From Candidatus Nitrospira neomarina (GTDB taxonomy: Bacteria > Nitrospirota > Nitrospiria > Nitrospirales > UBA8639): 64,000 nucleotides of DNA. The notes beneath the pieces are model-generated. The model did no database searches. It was given only the letters and a program-made list of their open reading frames with translations, and was not told the origin of the DNA. The translations under genes were made by a program, and so were the position numbers. Positions 24,852 through 33,776 of the stretch are shown piece by piece. Each line of letters opens with the position of its first letter. Position 1 is the stretch's first letter. The DNA is taken from the NCBI RefSeq assembly GCF_032051675.1, contig NZ_CP116968.1, positions 1,612,001 through 1,676,000 of the forward strand, in the 5' to 3' direction.

Positions 24852-25748
24852 ATGTCGACTCCTGATTTCAACCTGTTGGTCACGCTCGATGCGGTGCTCG
24901 CGGAAGGGAGTGTGGCGCGGGCAGCCCGACGGTTACGGCTGAGTCCGTCGGCGATGAGCCGCGCGCTGGCGCGCTTGCGTGAGACGATTGGCGATCCACT
25001 GTTGGTGAGGGCCGGACGCGGTCTCGTTCCCACCCCCCGGGCGCTCGAACTCCGGGAGCGGGTCAGTCAGCTCGTGCAGGAGGGAGAGGCGGTGCTACGC
25101 CCGGCCGGGAAGCTCAACCTCACACAGCTCGTCCGGACGTTTACGCTCCGGACCGGCGAAGGCTTTGTGGAGAACTTCGGACCAAATCTCATTGCCCGCA
25201 TCGGCAAGGAAGCGCCCGGCGTGCGGCTGCGCTTCGTACAGAAGCCCGACAAAGACAGCACGCCCCTTCGCGACGGGACCGTCGATCTGGAAACCGGCGT
25301 GGTGAGTGACACGACTGCCCCGGAGTTGCGCGTGCAGGCATTGTTCCGCGACCGGTTTATCGGCGTCGTGCGAAAAGGACACGTGCTGAGCAAGGGGAAG
25401 ATCACGCCCTCCCGGTATGCGGCCGGAAAGCACGTCGTGGTCTCGCGGAGGGGTCTCGACAAGGGACCGATTGATGAGGCCTTGGAAATGTTGGATCTGA
25501 CAAGGGAGATCGTCACGATCGTCGGCGGCTTTTCGGCGGCGCTGGCGCTCGCCAGGGGTTCGGACCTGATCGCCAGTGTTCCCGAACGACACACCGGAAA
25601 TCTGCGCACCGGCATGCAGAGCTTTCCCCTTCCGTTCTCCACACCGGAGGTGACCGTTTCCTTACTCTGGCACCCCCGGCTGGATGCCGATCTGGCGCAT
25701 CGCTGGCTTCGCGGCCACATCCGGGATATCTGCGCGACGATCCGCTGA
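24852..25748 (+). CDS. LysR-family transcriptional regulator
   Basis: A 298-residue regulator. The winged helix-turn-helix occupies residues 1-65 (FNLLVTLDAVLAEGSVARAA, LSPSAMSRALARLRE, then LLVRAGRGLVPTPRA). A substrate-binding-like effector domain follows (residues 90-295, TFTLRTGEGFVENFG onward). It is divergently placed from the MFS exporter and most likely controls it in response to an unknown ligand. The base composition is GC-rich like the exporter. Confidence 0.93.
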   Translation: MSTPDFNLLVTLDAVLAEGSVARAARRLRLSPSAMSRALARLRETIGDPLLVRAGRGLVPTPRALELRERVSQLVQEGEAVLRPAGKLNLTQLVRTFTLRTGEGFVENFGPNLIARIGKEAPGVRLRFVQKPDKDSTPLRDGTVDLETGVVSDTTAPELRVQALFRDRFIGVVRKGHVLSKGKITPSRYAAGKHVVVSRRGLDKGPIDEALEMLDLTREIVTIVGGFSAALALARGSDLIASVPERHTGNLRTGMQSFPLPFSTPEVTVSLLWHPRLDADLAHRWLRGHIRDICATIR

Positions 25749-25785
25749 TGCGGGACATCTCCCCCGGTCCACCAGGGGGTCTGTT

Positions 25786-25945
25786 GAAAAAAGCCGCCAG
25801 CGACGTTCTCGCCATTTTCCCGTGCTCACGTACTAAACGTACGCTCCGCGCGTAAAAACGGCTGCGGCCTTTCCTTCGAGGGGCCTCAGGACAGGACTGG
25901 ACGGACCCTTCGGGAAGACTCAGGGCATGCTTTTTTGAACCGACC
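25786..25945 (+). repeat. REP-like element with a CGTAC-TAAA-CGTACG core
   Basis: The element begins GTTGAAAAAAGCCGCCAGCG, has ACGTACTAAACGTACG in the middle and ends with a GCATGCTTTTTTGAACCGAC arm complementary to the start (TTGAAAAAAGC against GCTTTTTTGAA). I associate this type (GAAAAA-GCCGCCAGC ... ACGTAC..GTACG ... TTTTTGAAC) with Nitrospira genomes; this is recollection and not a search. It follows the LysR gene. Confidence 0.6.
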
Positions 25946-26149
25946 CGTAGCCTTTGATGAGTAATCTCATCCTGCGCAAATTTGCCCTTGAACCTCCTTA
26001 TTATTATTCAACACTCCCCCAGGACACGCTTGCCGATTGCCTGCCGGATCCAGTGCTACCCATCAAGGTAAAGGATCAGTCCTGAAGATCGCGGCTGATC
26101 ACACGACGGCTTGTTCTCCCTCTAGGTGCGCACCCACTGATTCGGTCCG

Positions 26150-26260
26150 GATGGGAGGGAACCCGAAAGTCGGCTTAATTCGCCGGACTCCGACACGGGC
26201 TGCCTGTTGATGTGCGCGTCGGCCCGGTTGCCCGATCTGCAGATGGTGTGTAGAACGAGA
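26150..26260. repeat. Partial arm of the large structured repeat
   Basis: GGGCTGCCTGTTGATGTGCG, then CGTCGGCCCGGTTGCCCGAT and CTGCAGATGGTG, resemble the 5' arm of copy F (CGCCTGTTGATTAGCGCGTC, then AGCCGGGGTGGCCGACCTGA). The core of the element is absent. It lies between the REP-like element and tex. The rest of 25749-26351 has no supported gene. Confidence 0.45.
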
Positions 26261-26351
26261 CCGGGTTGTGGTGAAATTCGCGGGGATGCGGCGGGCTCGG
26301 ATCGAAGGGTCTCGGATTCCCACAAGGACACGGAGACATGACCACCGTGAC

Positions 26352-28505
26352 TCAGGACTTCCCGTTTGCCGCTGCTTTCATGGACAGCGAAATACGCTTG
26401 CGGGGAACGTCGACTTCCAGGACGGTGACTTTGACCTGTTGATTGACCTGCACCACCGTGTTGGGATCGCTGACAAATTTGTTGGCGAGTTGACTGATAT
26501 GCACCAGACCATCCTGATGCACGCCGATATCGACGAACGCGCCAAAGGCCGTGACATTGGTCACCACCCCGGACAGAATCATGCCGGGGGTGACCTGCTC
26601 GATGGATTGCACCCCTTCATCAAACTTTACGGCTTCAAATTGTTGGCGCGGATCACGGCCGGGTTTGGCCAATTCGGTGAGGATATCCATTAAGGTCGGT
26701 TTGCCCACGTCCTCCGTGATGTATCGATTGAGATCGATCGTGCGTTGCCGGGCAGGATCCTTCATGAGATCCTTCACCGTGCAGCCTAAGTCTTTGGCCA
26801 TCGCGTTGACCACGGGATACCGTTCGGGATGCACGGCGCTGGCATCCAGCGGATGCTCGCCATTGGTGATGCGTAAAAATCCTGCCGCTTGCTCAAACGC
26901 TTTGGCTCCCAGGCGCGGGACTTTCTTTAATGCGGTTCGGCTGGCAAACGGGCCATGCTCCTGTCGATAGGCCACAATATTCGTGGCAAGTTGCGGACCC
27001 ACACCGGAGACGGCCGTGAGTAGTTGCGGGCTCGCCATATTTACGTCCACCCCTACCCGATTGACACAGCTGATAACCACATCCTGCAACCGTTGTTTCA
27101 AGATGCCCTGATCGACATCATGTTGATATTGCCCGACGCCGATGGCCTTGGGATCGATCTTTACCAGTTCGGCTAAGGGATCCATGAGCCGTCGCCCGAT
27201 CGAGACGGCGCCACGCACCGTCACATCGTGATCGGGAAATTCCTCACGTGCGACCGGGGACGCGGAATACACGGACGCGCCGCTTTCGTTGACCATCACG
27301 ATGGGGATGGCGGATGGCAATTTCAATGCGCGGAGAAACGTTTCAGTCTCCCTCCCGGCGGTCCCGTTGCCCACCGCGATCGCCTCAACCGGAAAACGCT
27401 GACACAATTCCACCACCGTGTCTCCCGCTTTGGCGGCCCCGCTTGCTCCCAGATGCGGGAAGATGGTCTCCGTATGACGCAAGGTGCCCTGGCGGTCCAG
27501 ACACACCATTTTACATCCGGTGCGAAATCCCGGATCGATGGCCAGCACGGTCCTCTGGCCCAGCGGTGGCGCCATGAGCAGTTGCTGCACATTCTGCGCA
27601 AACACTTCTATCGCCGTTTGATCGGCTCGGGTTTTGGTGACCAGGCGGGCTTCGGTTTCCATGGAGAGTGACAGGAGCCTGGTAAAACTGTCCTTGATCG
27701 CCAGGGTGACCTGTTCCGATGCCGGCCCTTTTCCTTTCAGAAAAAGGCGATGCAGAAGCGACAGCGCGTCAGGTTCAGGCACCAGCACCCGAAAGGTCAG
27801 AAACCCTTCTGTTTCCCCACGCCGCATGGCCAGCACGCGATGTGAAGGCGCCTTGGCGACCGGTTCTTCCCATTCGACATAATCCCGATACTTGCTGCCT
27901 TGAACATCTTTCCCCCGCACGGCAGTGGTTTTGAAGATTCCCTGCTCCAGATACAACGCCCGCATGGAAGCGCGAGCCTGCAGATCTTCGCTGATCCATT
28001 CGGCCATGATATCGCGCGCACCGGCCAACGCATCATCCACGGTCTCTACACTGCGTTCCGCATTGAGATATTTTTGAGCCTCGGCTTCGACATGCAACTG
28101 GGCCTCTTGCGCCCAGAGGCTCAACGCCAACGGTTCCAATCCCCGTTCTTTCGCGATCATGGCTCTCGTGCGGCGTTTGGGGCGAAAGGGTAAATAGATG
28201 TCTTCCAATTCGGTCATGGTCGCGGCCGCGTGCACCTGCCCTTGAAGCGCGTCGGTGAGTTTGCCTTGTTCCTCGAGCGAGGCCAGGATGACGTCCCGCC
28301 GCTTATCCAATTCCCGAAGCTGCGCGATACGATCCCGAATGGAGGTAATCATGACCTCATCCAACCCGCCCGTCACTTCTTTGCGATATCGTGAAAGAAA
28401 CGGCACCGTGGCGCCATCATCCAGCAAGCTTACCGTGGCTGCCACCTGCTTGTCGGAGATCTTCAGTTCCTTCGCAATGGTCTGATCATGCAATGCTGAA
28501 TTCAT
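26352..28505 (-). CDS. tex: Tex-family RNA-binding transcription accessory protein
   Basis: A 717-residue cytoplasmic protein with the full Tex architecture: N-terminal helical domain (DGATVPFLSRYRKEVTGGLD near residue 35), YqgF-type RNase-H-like domain (VLAIDPGFRTGCKMV near 320), tandem helix-hairpin-helix (LLTAVSGVGPQLATNIVAYR near 500), and a C-terminal S1 domain (GMILSGVVTNVTAFGAFVDI near 640, then RISLSMK). Tex binds nucleic acids and affects transcription and tolerance to toxic stress in other bacteria. It is an ordinary housekeeping-type gene; no operon partner is evident. Confidence 0.95.
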   Translation of the reverse strand: MNSALHDQTIAKELKISDKQVAATVSLLDDGATVPFLSRYRKEVTGGLDEVMITSIRDRIAQLRELDKRRDVILASLEEQGKLTDALQGQVHAAATMTELEDIYLPFRPKRRTRAMIAKERGLEPLALSLWAQEAQLHVEAEAQKYLNAERSVETVDDALAGARDIMAEWISEDLQARASMRALYLEQGIFKTTAVRGKDVQGSKYRDYVEWEEPVAKAPSHRVLAMRRGETEGFLTFRVLVPEPDALSLLHRLFLKGKGPASEQVTLAIKDSFTRLLSLSMETEARLVTKTRADQTAIEVFAQNVQQLLMAPPLGQRTVLAIDPGFRTGCKMVCLDRQGTLRHTETIFPHLGASGAAKAGDTVVELCQRFPVEAIAVGNGTAGRETETFLRALKLPSAIPIVMVNESGASVYSASPVAREEFPDHDVTVRGAVSIGRRLMDPLAELVKIDPKAIGVGQYQHDVDQGILKQRLQDVVISCVNRVGVDVNMASPQLLTAVSGVGPQLATNIVAYRQEHGPFASRTALKKVPRLGAKAFEQAAGFLRITNGEHPLDASAVHPERYPVVNAMAKDLGCTVKDLMKDPARQRTIDLNRYITEDVGKPTLMDILTELAKPGRDPRQQFEAVKFDEGVQSIEQVTPGMILSGVVTNVTAFGAFVDIGVHQDGLVHISQLANKFVSDPNTVVQVNQQVKVTVLEVDVPRKRISLSMKAAANGKS

Positions 28506-28859
28506 ATGCTGTTTCCATCCTTACGTATTCATGAGTGAAATGGTCATTACGAGCCGTTCGTCACACCCCAGGCCTGATTGCAGATACATGCTCCCGGCAG
28601 ATCACTTGGGCCATGTTGTCGGGACCCAACCGTCTTCTCAACCCGGCTCAACGTCACCCGGTCCCTCCGTGTGTGACAGACCGCACGACCGTGCCTCCAG
28701 ACAGGAGCAGACTTCCCCTACCAACCACAAGCCATGCCCTCAAGATGGACACCCTCATGTTCTCGATGGAGCTGATTTGGAGTGCGGCCGCGATATGGCC
28801 TTTATGGAGTAGACGGGATATACTCGTCAACTTTCGATCTCGAAAAAATTGAGGATACC

Positions 28860-29570
28860 GTGATTCACACCTTTCCGCAAATACACCGGCTGAGCATGCT
28901 CTTGTGCGTGATCGTCAGTCTCTCCGGATGTACTCCCAAAATCGAGCCGTTGAATTTTTCCGGATTTTTAACCGATTACACCAGCCTTCGTCCTTCGCCG
29001 GATGACAGCGGTGCGTGGAGTTATCGGAAGCCGGGGGTTAATTTCAAGGGATACGACCACATTATTCTCGATCCCCTGGTGATCTGGCCCAGCCAACATT
29101 CTGAGTATGGCGGTCTTGATGCCCTAACGGCCTGGAAACTGGCGCTGGGATTCCAGGACAGTATGAGCCGGGCGCTGGCAGGAGGGTATGTGATTGTGAA
29201 AGATCCCGGTCCGGGAGTCCTGCGGCTTCGAGCGGCCCTGACGGACGTGTTGTTGGAACGCCCGGTAGTGTCCACGCCGGATCATATCCTTCCGCTGGCC
29301 AATGATCTCCTGATCCAGGCTTCCGAAAAGATTTCCGGCATGAATGCCTTAGAGGGCGAGGCGGCCATTGAGGTCGAAATATTGGATACCCAGAGCCAGG
29401 AACGACTGGTGGCGTACGTGGAAAAGCGGATGAGCTCAGAGGTTCTCCTGACCCGCGATAAAGATTCTTTGGGACCGGTGCTGGAGATCTTTGACTATTG
29501 GGGCAAGAAACTTCGACAACGGTTAGACGAGGAACGCGGCCTACGGGAGTATCGGAAAGATATTCAGTAA
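28860..29570 (+). CDS. DUF3313 lipoprotein, paralogue 1
   Basis: A 236-residue secreted lipoprotein. With the GTG at 28860 the product starts MIHTFPQIHRLSMLLCVIVS and has a lipobox LSGC. The mature part shows the DUF3313 pattern: FSGFLTDYTSLRP, YDHIILDPLVIW, then PGPGVLRLRAALTDV and AIEVEILDTQSQERLVAYVE. Function of the family is not known; it is an envelope protein. A second DUF3313 gene lies 2.1 kb downstream on the other strand. I prefer this start to the frame's ATG at 28782, whose extra residues do not fit a signal peptide. Confidence 0.82.
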   Translation: MIHTFPQIHRLSMLLCVIVSLSGCTPKIEPLNFSGFLTDYTSLRPSPDDSGAWSYRKPGVNFKGYDHIILDPLVIWPSQHSEYGGLDALTAWKLALGFQDSMSRALAGGYVIVKDPGPGVLRLRAALTDVLLERPVVSTPDHILPLANDLLIQASEKISGMNALEGEAAIEVEILDTQSQERLVAYVEKRMSSEVLLTRDKDSLGPVLEIFDYWGKKLRQRLDEERGLREYRKDIQ

Positions 29571-29923
29571 TCCGTGGTGGTGTGCTCAAGATAGCAGTGC
29601 ATCCGCATCCGGAATTCGAACCGGCGACCATGCGTGCTTCACGCCATCCAGAATTCATAGGAATGGGTCTGGCCGTTTATTCCTGCATGACGATTGTCTG
29701 CTGACGCACTCTCCCATGACTCCCCGCTCCTGATCGAACGCAGCAAATTCCGAGTCTCTCTCCGTCCTCCCGTTCTCACGTTGGTCCGACACCGCGGGCG
29801 GGGGTTGAAAATTTCAGACGGAAATTTTAACCACGTGACGATGGAGATTGCCGGTTCACACGATCGTTCACGTCATCAATTGTCGTGACCTTGTCACCGA
29901 TGCATTCCCGACGGACGGTGGCC
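29571..29923. other. Convergent intergenic region, no gene seen
   Basis: The region lies between the ends of the DUF3313 gene and the FadL gene. It has no convincing frame. A tRNA-like 3' fragment (GGAATTCGAACCGGCGACCA at about 29608) was noticed but does not fold as a tRNA. Confidence 0.4.
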
Positions 29924-31237
29924 TCAGGCCCCTCCTGGCCCAATATTCACCCCCTCGCCCCAGGTGACGGTCAATGCAAAAAAGTGGAGGGTGGTGTTCT
30001 TAAAATCACCGGATACCCGGCCGGCCAGTGGTCCACGATTTTGATCAACCGGCAGATCTCCCCCCCAGACAAGTTCATAGGAAAAACCCAGATTAAGGGC
30101 GGGTGTCTTTTGCCAAAGGGCTCCAAATCCGAACTTGTAGGTTTCGCCAACGGGGACGCTGAGGGTGCGATTTTTATCCTTCACCATGGAACTATCGTAG
30201 GCAAAACCCGTTGAGAGCACCCATGCGGAATTCATACGATATTGGGTCCCAAACGCCACATGCCAGGTATCCTGATAGTTCAGGTTGGTGACGACGCTCG
30301 TGGGATTCGCCGTATTCACGCCGACATCCACCTTCCCGAATTCAGACCAGTCCTGCCATCCTAAGTTACCCATGATCGCCCATTGCCTGGTGAGGTCGTG
30401 GTAGGCGCTGAACATCAGCGATTGGGGGACGGTGATGCCGACATCGAGTTTCTTGTTCAGTAGGCCGTTATTCTGCAGGGCGGTACCGATGGGTCCAAGA
30501 TTCGTAAATTTCGGTTTATCGGAAAAATTCAAATCAATGGGCGATTGATACGTGAGGCCGAAGCGTGTCCCTCGTGTCGGGGTAAACATGACGCCGATAT
30601 TGCCTCCCACCCCGACTGCCTGATCTTTGATTTGCATTTGCCCGTCGTTGGTACTCCCGAGATTGTTGATACCAACGGTTTGTTTGACCGCGCCAAGCAT
30701 CACGTTGACGCCTCCACCGACAGACAGGTATTCATTCACCCGATAGCTTGCGGTGGGCATGAAGCTGACACCGGCCAGCAGCGCGTCTTTCACGTAATAG
30801 CGACCGACCCATTCCCCCGTGTATTTCAATCCAAGCCCGAAATTGGAAAAGATGCCAAAGCCCACTCTCCAATCATCTCCCAGGGGATGCACGTAAAATC
30901 CGCTGGCTCCGGGAATCACGTCGATGGGATTCCCGCCGCCGCCGCCGGACGGGGTGGATTTGCCGTCGGAGGTGAATCCAATATCTCCATATAACAGTTG
31001 GGCGCCACCCTGAAATTGCGCGCCCTCCAGGAGGGACATGCCGGCGGGATTTTTAAATAAGGTTGACGCGTCCTGCGCGCGCGCCGCCCATCCCGCTCCA
31101 GCGAGTCCCACATCCGGAGTCCCGATCTCGGTCAGAAAGAGTCCTCCGGCTTGAGCCCATGAAGGGAAAAGGAATGGTCCCACCAGGAGTAGACTCAGAA
31201 TATGCCATCGGAATGTCACCGCAACCCACGCATTCAT
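29924..31237 (-). CDS. OmpP1/FadL-family outer-membrane transporter
   Basis: A 437-residue outer-membrane channel for long-chain fatty acids or other hydrophobic compounds. The signal peptide ends near SWAQA-GG. The mature N-terminus shows the FadL plug pattern GLAGAGWAARAQDASTLFKN followed by PAGM. A glycine-rich loop (SGGGGGNP near residue 97) and alternating beta strands follow. The C-terminus, ALTVTWGEGVNIGPGGA, lacks the usual terminal aromatic residue, slightly atypical for a barrel. A small lipoprotein gene lies 72 bases upstream on the same strand and may be cotranscribed. Confidence 0.9.
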   Translation of the reverse strand: MNAWVAVTFRWHILSLLLVGPFLFPSWAQAGGLFLTEIGTPDVGLAGAGWAARAQDASTLFKNPAGMSLLEGAQFQGGAQLLYGDIGFTSDGKSTPSGGGGGNPIDVIPGASGFYVHPLGDDWRVGFGIFSNFGLGLKYTGEWVGRYYVKDALLAGVSFMPTASYRVNEYLSVGGGVNVMLGAVKQTVGINNLGSTNDGQMQIKDQAVGVGGNIGVMFTPTRGTRFGLTYQSPIDLNFSDKPKFTNLGPIGTALQNNGLLNKKLDVGITVPQSLMFSAYHDLTRQWAIMGNLGWQDWSEFGKVDVGVNTANPTSVVTNLNYQDTWHVAFGTQYRMNSAWVLSTGFAYDSSMVKDKNRTLSVPVGETYKFGFGALWQKTPALNLGFSYELVWGGDLPVDQNRGPLAGRVSGDFKNTTLHFFALTVTWGEGVNIGPGGA

Positions 31238-31309
31238 AATTCTTCCTTATGTGAAGGATGTCTTGCCGGAATGTCCAGGGCCATGCTTTAAGCATGGCCC
31301 TGAAATCGC

Positions 31310-31639
31310 TTATTCAAATTGGACGTCGAGAATTTTTCGAGCCGCATCCTGGCCGGACGGCAGGAAGGCGCACCCGAGATAGACCGTTTGATTGGCTTTC
31401 ACAGGTATTTGGGAAGTCGTAATGACCTTCTCTCCTGTGATCTCGGCAACGGTCACCATGACCGTCGCCTCCGGATGTTTATTGACAACACCTTGTTCAA
31501 TCTTGGAATGCGGACACTCCCCGTTAGGACGCTCGATCATTTCAGCATATGGTGTCGCATCCATATGCTGAAGATTTCCTCCACCACAGGACGCCAAGGT
31601 AAGGAGTACGCAACCGGACCACCAGGGCACAACTTTCAT
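31310..31639 (-). CDS. Small lipoprotein of unknown function
   Basis: A 109-residue protein with a signal peptide and lipobox (MKVVPWWSGCVLLTLASCGG). The mature part has TVAEITGEKVITTSQIPVKA and ends in an FLPSGQDAARKILDVQFE tail. I do not recognise a domain. Start: AAGGAG lies 6 bases before the ATG at 31639, while the ATG at 31645 abuts it. The gene lies between a DUF3313 gene and the FadL gene, all on the minus strand, so an envelope operon is plausible. Confidence 0.7.
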   Translation of the reverse strand: MKVVPWWSGCVLLTLASCGGGNLQHMDATPYAEMIERPNGECPHSKIEQGVVNKHPEATVMVTVAEITGEKVITTSQIPVKANQTVYLGCAFLPSGQDAARKILDVQFE

Positions 31640-31703
31640 AGTCATCTCCTTGTCAGTGAATCACGCGATGATTTGACCGGATTTGGTTGGGAATGACTGG
31701 CCC

Positions 31704-32399
31704 TTACGCCTCCGGCTCCACACAATTTTCTCCACCTCGAAGCAGACATGCCCGCCAGCGTGTTTTTTCCGCCCAATACCGGTAGGCTTCCTCGACATCG
31801 TGCCACGAATTGGTGACTCCGCTCAGATTTTTCGTCCCTCCCCGGCGATCCACCGCAGCGGCCAGCAGGGTCTTATCCAAGGAATCCGTGACTTTCAACT
31901 CTACACTCGCCGAACCTGTAAAACCGGAAACGCCTGTCGCGACCCCTTTGACTCCGGTTAAGACTCTCAACTGAGGAACGATGCTTGAAACCGTATCTAA
32001 CACGGGATTGGAGGATTCGGCTTCCGTAATGGCGGCCTGGAGACGCATGACATCCGGACCGGGTGTGGTCACGATTTCATAATCGTTTTTTAAGGCATCA
32101 TGCAATTTGACCCAGAAGAGATCCGCCATCCGTTGACGATCTTCCGCGGACACGTCTTTCAATTGGGAATCCTTGCCGATCCAGAGGTTGACGGGATCAA
32201 GAATGATTTTCTCGTATTTCTTCCAATCGGCTTGAGGATTTTTATAGATCAAAAGGGTTTCGTCACTTTTCCCTTTTTTTAACATGGAATAGTCCCCAAG
32301 AAATCCTGATTGTTCCACGCTCCGGGTTTGCTGAGTGCTGGCACAACCCGATACACCTACCAACAGGATGAGCACTACATGTAAAGGTAAACGGATCAT
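31704..32399 (-). CDS. DUF3313 lipoprotein, paralogue 2
   Basis: A 231-residue lipoprotein: MIRLPLHVVLILLVGVSGCA with lipobox VSGC, then SGFLGDYSMLKKG, YEKIILDPVNLWI and PGPDVMRLQAAITEA, the same landmarks as the DUF3313 protein at 28860. A glycine-rich patch (GVATGVSGFTGSASVELKVT) precedes the second domain half. GGGAG sits 8 bases upstream of the ATG. Two intact paralogues 2 kb apart suggest a local duplication flipped in orientation. Confidence 0.85.
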   Translation of the reverse strand: MIRLPLHVVLILLVGVSGCASTQQTRSVEQSGFLGDYSMLKKGKSDETLLIYKNPQADWKKYEKIILDPVNLWIGKDSQLKDVSAEDRQRMADLFWVKLHDALKNDYEIVTTPGPDVMRLQAAITEAESSNPVLDTVSSIVPQLRVLTGVKGVATGVSGFTGSASVELKVTDSLDKTLLAAAVDRRGGTKNLSGVTNSWHDVEEAYRYWAEKTRWRACLLRGGENCVEPEA

Positions 32400-33086
32400 T
32401 ACGCTTCTCCCTGGCTTAAGATTGATAAGATGCTCGTACAAGGCAGTTGTCTTTTTCGGGATTATAGCGATATCAGCATTCAAAACATACGAAGAACAAC
32501 AGGTACGGTGAACGTGGTGCCCATACCATCACCTGAAAAACTCCGCATGCATCAGTACACTCGAACAGTGGTGGTTCAGGAAGCTACCAGGATTTAGGCC
32601 CATCATAGAGACAATCTTTCCAATCCCTTCCGGCGCAACATAATAGGCGCATCATCAAAGTAGGCATCAGTCAGGTCGGTGACCCGAAGCACGTTATTGG
32701 TAAATGGGCTGGTTTCCCCTGAGGAGATCACGTTTTTTTGGTTAATTGGTGCCTAACGGTCTCAGAATCGACCCGGGCCACACCCACCGGGGTTTTGACA
32801 GCCAGCCAGAATAGCGGCAGTGAGGATTACGAAAAACCATCGGCAGTTAGCATGCACACTCGCCATCGTCCATAGCCATTCTTTTCAGAAAATTGGGTAA
32901 AGACTGCCCCCGACTTATCTTGAACCAAGGATTTTCGTGGATTGGTTCACACATGACTATACTTGGATCACCGACTCGCCCCATCGATCCGAGAGAAGCG
33001 AGCCGGTTAGGTCGGCACCAAACCCACGAATCCAACCTATACGATCCCGCCGAGGGAAAAATCAGAAACCATGGCTGAATCCTCGA
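32400..33086. other. Intergenic region, no gene seen
   Basis: Short open frames on both strands (around 32850-33080) mirror each other and have no signal sequence, ribosome-binding site or family resemblance. No strong hairpin stands out. Confidence 0.4.
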
Positions 33087-33560
33087 CTAATCCATCAAGG
33101 GAATATTCGCAGCTAGGTCAAACTTGATCGCAGCCCGGATTTTATTTTCCATTTGGAGGTACCGCGCGACTTTATGAGCGGGCAGGACTTTGCTGAGTTT
33201 TTCGGCATACTCCCTCCGCATTTTGACTTCCGCCCCTTCGGTTTTGATTGATTCGTTGATGAGATCTTTGGCCACTTTATCCGGCACGGACCCTTTATTG
33301 TAGGCCTCCGCATATTCGTTGATGAGTCCGCCCAAATGTTGATTTAAATGTTCGAGTTCTTTTTGATACCCTTCATACAGGGGCCAGAAATCTTTTGATT
33401 CTTGGTCCGTCAAATCCATATTGCTGGCGATGAGCAGCTTCTTATCCGCTTTGACCTTATCGATCAGAATTTGCATATTGGTGATTTGTGCATTCTCTGC
33501 AAATGCTGGAGTCACGCACGTGATGGCTGCGGCAACGACAAACATGATGAACTGATTCAT
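33087..33560 (-). CDS. Exported helical protein, Spy/CpxP-like size, unknown function
   Basis: A 157-residue periplasmic protein. Signal peptide MNQFIMFVVAAAITCVTPAF ends at AFA. The mature chain is a long helix-rich domain: ILIDKVKADKKLLIASNMDL, TDQESKDFWPLYEGYQKEL, then KMRREYAEKLSKVLPAHKVA. The pattern (MDLT, FWP.Y..YQ, VLP..KVARY.Q.E.KIRA) is a known conserved family of proteobacterial exported proteins of unknown role. GGGGGAG precedes the start by 8 bases. A decayed copy of this gene lies at 37516-37700. Confidence 0.8.
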   Translation of the reverse strand: MNQFIMFVVAAAITCVTPAFAENAQITNMQILIDKVKADKKLLIASNMDLTDQESKDFWPLYEGYQKELEHLNQHLGGLINEYAEAYNKGSVPDKVAKDLINESIKTEGAEVKMRREYAEKLSKVLPAHKVARYLQMENKIRAAIKFDLAANIPLMD

Positions 33561-33776
33561 AGGAAAACTCCCCCTAAGTTGTAGGTAGATATGGAATGCG
33601 AAGGGAACGGTACGCCCTCAAATCTTCGCCTGAACGTGCGGCGTTGAGCCTAGCAAAGGCACTAATTAAAGTAAACGCTGAAGACAAGGCGATTCAACCT
33701 GACCTTCGATTCGGTTAAAACCGACAGGGCACAATGGCCGCAGCCCGAGAACCGGCTAGATTCCTCAATCCGAAGA

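Noticed and set aside
29600-29650. tRNA-like fragment on the minus strand (CCGGTTCGAATTCCGG)
   Set aside because: The T-loop would have 8 bases and no acceptor or anticodon stem can be built around it; possibly an old integration scar at most.
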